Below, in pieces: positions 1 to 5,252 of a stretch of DNA of 5,735 nt. Under the pieces are notes generated by a model. It had not been told where the DNA came from. It saw nothing but the letters and a program-made list of their open reading frames with translations, and searched no databases. The stretch spans positions 1 through 5,735 of the forward strand of contig SFFD01000053.1 in NCBI GenBank assembly GCA_004556975.1, read 5' to 3'. This DNA is from Oscillospiraceae bacterium. Its GTDB lineage: Bacteria > Bacillota > Clostridia > Oscillospirales > Ruminococcaceae. The position numbers and the translations under genes are program-made. Position 1 is the first letter of the stretch. The number at the start of each line of letters is the position of its first letter.

Positions 1-5
1 AAAAG

Positions 6-14
6 TGATATAAT
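6..14 (+). promoter_or_regulatory. Candidate extended -10 promoter element for ligA
   Basis: The sequence TGATATAAT is a perfect TGnTATAAT extended -10 element for a housekeeping (sigma-A type) promoter, with TATAAT at 9-14. Transcription would start near 20-22, leaving a leader of roughly 25 bases before the ligA start codon that contains its ribosome binding site. Any -35 box lies left of the window and cannot be judged, although extended -10 promoters depend less on it. TATAAT-like strings are common in AT-rich DNA, so this is a reasonable but unproven call. Confidence 0.45.
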
Positions 15-34
15 ATCAAAAGAATCTAAACGCC

Positions 35-40
35 GGAGGA
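35..40 (+). promoter_or_regulatory. Ribosome binding site of ligA
   Basis: GGAGGA lies 7 bases before the ATG at 48, a near-ideal Shine-Dalgarno sequence and spacing. An in-frame TAA at 27-29 rules out a longer ligA protein, so the site and the stop together fix the start. Confidence 0.85.
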
Positions 41-47
41 AGCTTTT

Positions 48-2033
48 ATGGAAAGAGAAGCCGCAGAAAAAAGAATACAGGAGCTGCGCGACCTTGTGCG
101 CTATCACAGCAGGCTTTATTATGAGCTTGACAACCCTGAGCTGGATGACTATGAATATGACCTTTTATATCATGAGCTTCTTGACCTTGAAGAGAAATAC
201 CCTGATTTAAAAACAGCGGATTCTCCTACTCAAAAAGTCGGCGGCGAGGCTTCGCTTAAATTTGAGCCTGTTAAACATATTGTTCAGATGGGAAGCCTTC
301 AGGACGTTTTCAGTTATGAGGAGCTTTTTGAATTTGACGAGCGTGTGCGTTCCGTAATTGAAAAGCCGGAATATGTTGTTGAACCTAAAATAGACGGTCT
401 TTCTGTTTCTCTTGAATACAGAAACGGCGTGTTTGTAAGGGGCTCAACCCGCGGCGACGGATTTGTAGGTGAGGATGTTACCCATAACCTTATGACCATA
501 AACTCAATTCCAAAGCGTATAAACTGTCCGGAAGTAAGCTATCTTGAGCTGCGCGGAGAGGTTTATATTTCAAAGGATACGTTCAGAAAACTTGTTGACG
601 CACAAGAGATTGTAGGAGAAAGACCCTTTAAAAATCCGCGCAATGCCGCAGCCGGTTCACTTCGCCAAAAAGATCCTAAAATAAGCGCCAAACGCGGTCT
701 TGATATTTTTATTTTCAATATTCAGCAGTGTGAAGGCAAAACTTTTACAACACACAGTGAAACTTTGGATTTTGTAAAAGAACTCGGATTTCCGGTTTCT
801 GTTTCGTATAACCGATATAAAAATATCAGTGACGCAGTTGATAACATAAAATTTATAGGCGAAAACCGCGAAAATTACAATTTTGATATTGACGGTGCGG
901 TTATTAAAGTGAACAGCCTTGCGGACCGTGAAATCCTCGGTGCAACGGCGAAGTACCCCAAATGGGCCGTGGCATTTAAATATCCGCCGGAGGAAAAAAT
1001 CACTACTCTTCTTAATATTGAAGTGCAGGTCGGAAGAACGGGCGCTATAACTCCTACGGCTGTTTTTGAACCGATTCAGCTTGCAGGTACGGTTGTTTCC
1101 CGCGCGGTACTGCATAACCAGGATTTTATCGATGCAAAAGATATAAATATCGGCGATAAAATTATTGTAAGAAAAGCAGGAGAAATCATTCCGGAGGTGG
1201 TCGCCCTGGCGGAAAAAGGCCCGAATCCGGGAACTTTTCGTCTGCCGGAATACTGCCCCGCCTGCGGAACAAAAGCCGTAAGGGAAGACGATGAGGCAGT
1301 GCTCCGCTGCCCTAATCCTGACTGCCCGGCACAGCTTCTGCGCAATCTTATTCACTTTGCAAGCCGCGATGCAATGGATATCGACGGCATGGGTCCGGCG
1401 GTGCTTACTATGCTTGTTGACCGCGGAATAATAAAATCCCAGGCGGATATTTATTCGCTAAAACCGGAAGATATTTCTTCCGCCGAAAGAATGGGCGAAA
1501 AATCCGCTGCAAACCTTATGGCTTCTATTGAAAAATCAAAGAAAGCCGGACTGTCACGATTGCTTTTTGCTCTCGGAATCAGAAATATAGGGCAAAAAGC
1601 GGCGGATGCCCTTGCACAAAATTTCGGAACGATGGACGCTGTTATGACGGCATCTTCTGAAGATATAAGCGCAATAGACGGTTTTGGCGATGTCATGGCA
1701 AAGTCTTTGATTGAGTATTTTTCTCTTCCGCAGTCAAAGAAGCTTATAGAGAAACTAAAGGAACACGGAGTTTTGATGGAAGCGGAGAAAAAAGTTGTTT
1801 CCGACAAACTGCACGGTTTTACCTTTGTGCTTACCGGAACGCTGCCGACAATGTCACGCGATGAAGCTTCCGCAATTATAATCGCAAGTGGAGGCAAAGT
1901 TGCATCCTCTGTTTCCAAAAAGACAGATTATGTTCTTGCAGGCGAAAAAGCAGGAGGCAAATTGAATAAGGCAGAAAGCCTTGGAATTAAAATCATTGAT
2001 GAAAATGAATTTATGGAAATGGTCAGGGAATAA
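48..2033 (+). CDS. ligA: NAD+-dependent DNA ligase LigA
   Basis: LigA seals nicks in duplex DNA during replication and repair, using NAD+ to adenylate its active-site lysine, with NMN released. The 661-residue protein is full length for the family (about 670). All expected domains are visible. Domain Ia is at residues 1-70, with the NMN-binding residues Y24, Y25, D34, Y37 and D38; the YY pair is common in Gram-positive ligases. The nucleotidyltransferase core runs from about 70 to 315, with the KIDG motif and catalytic K114, E171 in the LRGEV motif, NPRNAAAGSLRQ, K287 and K311. An OB fold follows (about 318-395, VGRTG at 328-332 and RKAGEIIP). A four-cysteine zinc finger uses C403, C406, C421 and C426. 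Helix-hairpin-helix repeats span about 443-563, and a C-terminal BRCT domain (about 587-661) begins KLHGFTFVLTGTL. No key residue is missing. The gene has its own promoter candidate and terminator, so it appears monocistronic or the last gene of an operon extending left of the window. Confidence 0.98.
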   Translation: MEREAAEKRIQELRDLVRYHSRLYYELDNPELDDYEYDLLYHELLDLEEKYPDLKTADSPTQKVGGEASLKFEPVKHIVQMGSLQDVFSYEELFEFDERVRSVIEKPEYVVEPKIDGLSVSLEYRNGVFVRGSTRGDGFVGEDVTHNLMTINSIPKRINCPEVSYLELRGEVYISKDTFRKLVDAQEIVGERPFKNPRNAAAGSLRQKDPKISAKRGLDIFIFNIQQCEGKTFTTHSETLDFVKELGFPVSVSYNRYKNISDAVDNIKFIGENRENYNFDIDGAVIKVNSLADREILGATAKYPKWAVAFKYPPEEKITTLLNIEVQVGRTGAITPTAVFEPIQLAGTVVSRAVLHNQDFIDAKDINIGDKIIVRKAGEIIPEVVALAEKGPNPGTFRLPEYCPACGTKAVREDDEAVLRCPNPDCPAQLLRNLIHFASRDAMDIDGMGPAVLTMLVDRGIIKSQADIYSLKPEDISSAERMGEKSAANLMASIEKSKKAGLSRLLFALGIRNIGQKAADALAQNFGTMDAVMTASSEDISAIDGFGDVMAKSLIEYFSLPQSKKLIEKLKEHGVLMEAEKKVVSDKLHGFTFVLTGTLPTMSRDEASAIIIASGGKVASSVSKKTDYVLAGEKAGGKLNKAESLGIKIIDENEFMEMVRE

Positions 2034-2050
2034 ATTTGATTTTTGTATAA

Positions 2051-2089
2051 ATATCCGCAGCGGAAATTTTCCGCTGCGGGTATTTTTTT
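2051..2089 (+). terminator. Intrinsic terminator after ligA
   Basis: Arms 2051-2063 and 2071-2083 form a 13-pair GC-rich stem with a single G.U wobble (T2054 with G2080). The loop at 2064-2070 is A/T only and could extend the stem with A-T pairs. A run of seven T follows at 2083-2089. It starts 17 bases after the ligA stop and is a textbook Rho-independent terminator. It separates constitutive ligA transcription from the sporulation operon. The 5' A run (2049-2051) is too short to suggest strong termination on the opposite strand. Confidence 0.93.
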
Positions 2090-2108
2090 GCCCTGTTCTT
2101 CATATTAT
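2080..2108 (+). promoter_or_regulatory. Candidate sigma-E promoter of the spoIIIA operon
   Basis: GTATTTT at 2080-2086 matches 5 of 7 positions of the sigma-E -35 consensus KMATATT. CATATTAT at 2101-2108 matches 6 of 8 of the -10 consensus CATACAHT. The spacer is 14 bases, normal for sigma-E. Transcription would start near 2114-2116, giving a short leader that still includes the spoIIIAA ribosome binding site. The B. subtilis spoIIIA operon is known to be sigma-E dependent, which supports the reading. The -35 half lies in the last stem bases and T tract of the ligA terminator. A sigma-A alternative (TTGCCC at 2088, TATCAA at 2110) fits less well. The match is by eye, so confidence is moderate. 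Confidence 0.45.
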
Positions 2109-2118
2109 CTATCAAAAC

Positions 2119-2124
2119 GGAGGA
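2119..2124 (+). promoter_or_regulatory. Ribosome binding site that fixes the spoIIIAA start
   Basis: GGAGGA sits 8 bases before the ATG at 2133. The same frame is open back to a TTG at 2043, but a start there would place coding sequence over the ligA terminator and lacks a Shine-Dalgarno. This site therefore supports 2133 as the true start. Confidence 0.88.
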
Positions 2125-2132
2125 AAAGAAAA

Positions 2133-3050
2133 ATGGACGCAATAAAAATAATATCTCAAAATGTGGGACAGACTGTTTCTCTTATAATGGAAAGAGCGGG
2201 CAAAGAAAAGCTAAAAACAGCAAAAGAGATAAGGCTTTCGGTAAACAAGCCGATTAGAATAGTTTATCCTGACGGCAGTAAATTTATAGGCCGCGACGGC
2301 CGAATTTGCAATGCAAATTCGGATGCGGACAGCCTTTCGCGGCAGGACATAAAAGATGCCTTTGCAGCTCTTTGCAAATATTCGGTGCACACATATCAAA
2401 AGAACATCTGTGAGGGATTTATTACCATTGAAGGGGGAATACGCGTAGGAATATGCGGTACTGCAATTTATGACGGCGGAAAAATCGTAAATATAAAAGA
2501 TATTTCATCGCTTAATATTCGTATTGTGCGCGAGATAAAAGGCGCGGCGGATTCAATATTCAAAAAAACAGGGCGTATTTGCGGAAAAGGAATTCTAATT
2601 GCGGGTCCGCCGTGTTCCGGAAAAACAACGCTGCTTCGAGATATTGCAAGAACCTTCGGAAACGAGGGCAAGAATGTGTGTATTGTGGACGAGCGTATGG
2701 AAATTGCCGGAGTTTTTCAAGGCGCGCCGTCCTTTGATATCGGCGAATGTACAGCCGTGCTCAACGGGTTTTATAAAAGCGACGGAATAATAATAGGCGT
2801 GCGTTCAATGGCTCCGGATGTGATTATCTGCGATGAGTTTGGCGGAGAAAATGAAATTGAGGCAAGTCTTTATGCAATGAAGGGAGGCACTGCTGTTATT
2901 GCCAGTATGCACTGCCTTGATTTGGAGGACTTGCGTTCAAAAACCGAATTCAAAACTCTTGCAGAAAAAGGAGTATTTGAATGGGTCATACTGACAAAAC
3001 GCAGTTGTGAAATAGAAAGTATAATGAGAGTTGGCGAGATACTTAAATGA
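2133..3050 (+). CDS. spoIIIAA: Stage III sporulation protein AA, secretion-type ATPase
   Basis: SpoIIIAA is the mother-cell cytosolic ATPase thought to power the SpoIIIA-SpoIIQ complex, and is related to type II/IV secretion ATPases (VirB11/GspE-like). The 305-residue protein has no membrane segment. The N-terminal domain carries the family motif EGFITIEGGIRVGICG (residues 94 onward). Walker A is GPPCSGKTT at 158-166 with K164. D186-E187-R188 starts the DERMEIAG motif, R224-S225-M226 the RSMAPDV motif, and Walker B ends VIICDE with D234 and E235. H260 lies at the usual His position, in SMHC rather than the commoner TAHG. The stretch 204-215 (GECTAVLNGFYK) departs from the usual G-RTDVL-CPK pattern as I recall it. 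It is the first gene of the operon, and its stop overlaps the spoIIIAB start. The assignment rests on motifs and gene order and is very secure. Confidence 0.96.
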   Translation: MDAIKIISQNVGQTVSLIMERAGKEKLKTAKEIRLSVNKPIRIVYPDGSKFIGRDGRICNANSDADSLSRQDIKDAFAALCKYSVHTYQKNICEGFITIEGGIRVGICGTAIYDGGKIVNIKDISSLNIRIVREIKGAADSIFKKTGRICGKGILIAGPPCSGKTTLLRDIARTFGNEGKNVCIVDERMEIAGVFQGAPSFDIGECTAVLNGFYKSDGIIIGVRSMAPDVIICDEFGGENEIEASLYAMKGGTAVIASMHCLDLEDLRSKTEFKTLAEKGVFEWVILTKRSCEIESIMRVGEILK

Positions 3051-3541
3051 AGCTTTTGGGAATAGTGCTTGTTTTTCTTTCATTTGTCTTTTGCGGAATA
3101 GCCGCATCAAAAAAATATCTTTCCTTGACTGAAGGTATCGAAAAAGCTGAGAAGCTTATCAATACAATAATTGACGGAATTTTAAATGACAGAAGCACCA
3201 TGGAGGAGATACTTCAAAGGGCAAAGGGCATGGATGAAAAAACGGATGTGTTTATAGATGCCGTGCTCAAAAATTCCGAAGGGAAAAGAATTATGCTCAA
3301 AAAAGAAATTGCGTCAGAAACGGGATTTTGCAGCGATGACTATACAAATAAATTGCTCCAAGAAGCCTTTGACATATTTGGAAAAACAACTGCTGAAGAA
3401 CAGATAAGCCGACTTAAACATATCCGCGGAGGAATCATAACAAGGCGCGAGGAACTTTTGCAGCCTTCTTTACAAAAAGCAAAGCTTTCGCGCTCCTTCG
3501 GAATTATTGCGGGTTTGCTTGCAGCGGTTATTCTGCTTTAG
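3047..3541 (+). CDS. spoIIIAB: Stage III sporulation protein AB
   Basis: The 164-residue protein is close to the family length of about 170. A hydrophobic segment at residues 2-20 and another at the extreme C-terminus (about 149-164) flank a charged, helical soluble domain. That domain contains the pattern TEGIEKAEKLI near residue 28 and RGGIITRREELLQPSLQKAK near 126. SpoIIIAB is known to resemble GspF/PilC-type platform proteins of type II secretion and type IV pili and probably contacts the ATPase SpoIIIAA. The start overlaps the spoIIIAA stop as ATGA, with only a weak purine stretch upstream (GGCGAG near 3033-3038), so translation is probably coupled. The gene ends in TAG and is followed by the only real gap in the operon. 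Confidence 0.94.
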   Translation: MKLLGIVLVFLSFVFCGIAASKKYLSLTEGIEKAEKLINTIIDGILNDRSTMEEILQRAKGMDEKTDVFIDAVLKNSEGKRIMLKKEIASETGFCSDDYTNKLLQEAFDIFGKTTAEEQISRLKHIRGGIITRREELLQPSLQKAKLSRSFGIIAGLLAAVILL

Positions 3542-3544
3542 AAA

Positions 3545-3550
3545 AGGAGA
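3545..3550 (+). promoter_or_regulatory. Ribosome binding site of spoIIIAC
   Basis: AGGAGA lies 6 bases before the ATG at 3557 in the 15-base gap after spoIIIAB. It is a good independent initiation site, unlike the overlapping junctions on either side. Confidence 0.8.
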
Positions 3551-3556
3551 AAAAAT

Positions 3557-3751
3557 ATGGATGTTGACATGATATTCAAAATCGCGGCAATAGGAATTAT
3601 AGTTGCGGTGCTCAACCAGGTGCTGATTCGATCAGGAAGAGAAGAACAGGCAATGATGACCACTCTTGCGGGGCTTATTGTTGTGCTGATGATGCTTATC
3701 GGTGAGATAAGCACACTGTTTGACACGGTAAAATCTGTTTTTGGGCTATGA
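3557..3751 (+). CDS. spoIIIAC: Stage III sporulation protein AC, small membrane protein
   Basis: This 64-residue protein is almost entirely two membrane helices (about residues 6-24 and 35-56). They are joined by a short polar turn, RSGREEQA, and followed by a short tail, TLFDTVKSVFGL. Length (68 in B. subtilis), topology and position between AB and AD identify it as SpoIIIAC, a small integral membrane subunit of the mother-cell complex. SpoIIIAC and SpoIIIAD are related families, and the GREEQAMMTTLAGLIVVLMM stretch is the characteristic part. Its exact biochemical role is not known. The stop codon overlaps the spoIIIAD start as ATGA. Confidence 0.95.
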   Translation: MDVDMIFKIAAIGIIVAVLNQVLIRSGREEQAMMTTLAGLIVVLMMLIGEISTLFDTVKSVFGL

Positions 3752-4143
3752 ACGATATTATAATCATTGCGGGAATTGCAATTGCGGCCGCGGGAGCAGC
3801 CATTCTGTTAAAGCAATATAAACCGGAATATGCCTTTGGCATTTCTGTTGCGGCCGGTGTCTTACTTATTTTTTTTATAGTAACAAAAGCAGAAGAGGTT
3901 ATTAGAGAGCTTGGGGTTTTTGCAGAATCTTCCGGCATTGATTCGGAAAATTACGGTATTGTCCTACGCTGCCTTGGAGTATGTCTTATAACAAATGCGG
4001 CAGCGGAAACGTGCAGGGATTGCGGGCAAAACTCAATAGCTTCAAAAGTTACCGTTGCGGGTAAAGCCCTTATTCTTATAATTGCACTTCCGCTGTTTTC
4101 GGAACTTATGGACGTAATAAAAGCAATTTTGGAGATAAAATGA
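3748..4143 (+). CDS. spoIIIAD: Stage III sporulation protein AD
   Basis: The 131-residue integral membrane protein matches the family length of about 130. Hydrophobic helices are visible at about residues 3-21 and 28-46, a weaker one at 69-86 and another at about 103-121. The conserved middle region reads LGVCLITNAAAETCRDCGQ, then SIASKVTVAGKALIL and the LPLFSELMDVI tail, the usual SpoIIIAD pattern of a cysteine/aspartate turn followed by a lysine-containing helix. It is a mother-cell membrane subunit of the SpoIIIA-SpoIIQ complex; molecular function is unknown. There is no strong Shine-Dalgarno, and the ATGA overlap with spoIIIAC points to coupled translation. It overlaps spoIIIAE in the same way. 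Confidence 0.95.
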   Translation: MNDIIIIAGIAIAAAGAAILLKQYKPEYAFGISVAAGVLLIFFIVTKAEEVIRELGVFAESSGIDSENYGIVLRCLGVCLITNAAAETCRDCGQNSIASKVTVAGKALILIIALPLFSELMDVIKAILEIK

Positions 4144-5252
4144 AAAAAGTTGTTTTTTATATAGTATTATTTTGCGTTGTGATTATGCTTTCGGGTTTTA
4201 AGTATGAAAGCGCTGTGGAACAGCAAATTTCAGTAGCAGAAAGAAACGGAATAAGCGATGCGTTGCCGGAAAGTGCCGAAAAAATACTTGAATCTCTGGG
4301 GCTTGACGATATATCCGCTGATTCTCTTTCCAATCTTCCTTTAGATGATATTATTCGTCTGATTGGAGAAAGCATCAAGGAAAAAGTAAAAGCGCCGTTT
4401 ATTGCCATAGTTTCAGTTTGCGCTGCCGGAATTCTTTGCAGCGTGATAAATAATTTCGGAAAAGGAGAAACCAAAACGGTGTACTGCACCGTTTGCACTC
4501 TTGCAGTATCTGCAGCGGTGATAATTCCTGTTAAGGACGTAATTTATTCCGCTGCAAAAGTAATTACCGAATGTTCGGACTTTATGCTTGGATTCATTCC
4601 GATATATTCTTCGGTAATTGCAGCTTCCGGCGGAATTTCTGCCGCCGCCGGATACCGTACACTTATGCTCGGAGCTTCAACGGTAGCTTCGCGCATTGCC
4701 GGAAATATAGTGGTTCCTCTTATGTGCATATATCTGGTGCTTTGCATCGCAGGCTCAATATCTCCCATAGGCATTGATAACATAGCCAAAGGCGTAAAGA
4801 ATTTTACCGTATGGGTCATGGGCGTTTCTGCGGCGCTGTTTTCCGGCATTATGAGCATAGGAAGCATTGTTTCATCCGCCGCAGACGGAGCGGGCGCAAA
4901 GGCGGTTAAATTCGTTGTGGGAAGCGCAGTGCCTGTAGTAGGAGGAACGGTTTCAGACGCGCTTGCCGCGGCAAAAAGCTGTCTTGTTATGACGCGCAAT
5001 ATTATTGGCGCATATGCGATAGTTGCAGCGGCGGTGATTTTTATTCCTCCTATAATAAGTGCGTTTGTTTGGAAAATATGTCTTTCTCTCGGTTCCGCGG
5101 CAAGCGATATGCTTGACAACAGGCCGCTTTCGTCGCTTCTTTCGGCAAGCTCGACTGTTATGGGAATTATGCTTGCAATGGTTTCCTTTACGGCAATTAT
5201 GTTTATTTTTTCCGTTGCAATAATGATTATTACAGGAGGAGCAACAGCATGA
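4140..5252 (+). CDS. spoIIIAE: Stage III sporulation protein AE, polytopic membrane protein
   Basis: This 370-residue protein is somewhat shorter than the B. subtilis protein (about 400). It begins with a signal-peptide-like hydrophobic segment (MKKVVFYIVLFCVVIMLSG) with no lipobox. A polar stretch follows (about 21-85) containing the amphipathic EKILESLGLDDISADSLSNL. Multiple membrane helices then run at roughly 86-104, 115-136, 148-168, 188-208, 222-246, 286-310 and 338-366. Family hallmarks are GFIPIYSSVIAASGG (151-165) and KFVVGSAVPVVGGTVSDAL (257-275). In the family it is the largest membrane subunit of the SpoIIIA complex and a candidate for part of the membrane channel; that role is inference. 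GGAG at 4131-4134 lies 5 bases before the start, which overlaps the spoIIIAD stop as ATGA. Confidence 0.95.
   Translation: MKKVVFYIVLFCVVIMLSGFKYESAVEQQISVAERNGISDALPESAEKILESLGLDDISADSLSNLPLDDIIRLIGESIKEKVKAPFIAIVSVCAAGILCSVINNFGKGETKTVYCTVCTLAVSAAVIIPVKDVIYSAAKVITECSDFMLGFIPIYSSVIAASGGISAAAGYRTLMLGASTVASRIAGNIVVPLMCIYLVLCIAGSISPIGIDNIAKGVKNFTVWVMGVSAALFSGIMSIGSIVSSAADGAGAKAVKFVVGSAVPVVGGTVSDALAAAKSCLVMTRNIIGAYAIVAAAVIFIPPIISAFVWKICLSLGSAASDMLDNRPLSSLLSASSTVMGIMLAMVSFTAIMFIFSVAIMIITGGATA
5234..5240 (+). promoter_or_regulatory. Ribosome binding site of spoIIIAF
   Basis: AGGAGGA is the strongest Shine-Dalgarno in the window. It lies 8 bases before the ATG at 5249, inside the 3' end of spoIIIAE. 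It fixes the spoIIIAF start and allows initiation beyond simple coupling. Confidence 0.85.

Noticed and set aside
7..17. Perfect small inverted repeat GATAT-A-ATATC
   Set aside because: It overlaps the ligA -10 element and could be an operator, but at 11 A/T-rich bases it is easily explained by the TATAAT sequence itself and has no second copy in the window.
657..1355. Open frame of 232 codons on the - strand inside ligA
   Set aside because: It lies wholly antisense to the conserved nucleotidyltransferase, OB and zinc-finger domains of LigA. It has no recognisable domain or promoter, and is what codon bias produces on the opposite strand.
2088..2115. Sigma-A-like promoter TTGCCC ... TATCAA before spoIIIAA
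   Set aside because: Both boxes match only 4 of 6 positions with a 16-base spacer. A sigma-E promoter fits the sequence and the known mother-cell expression of the operon better.
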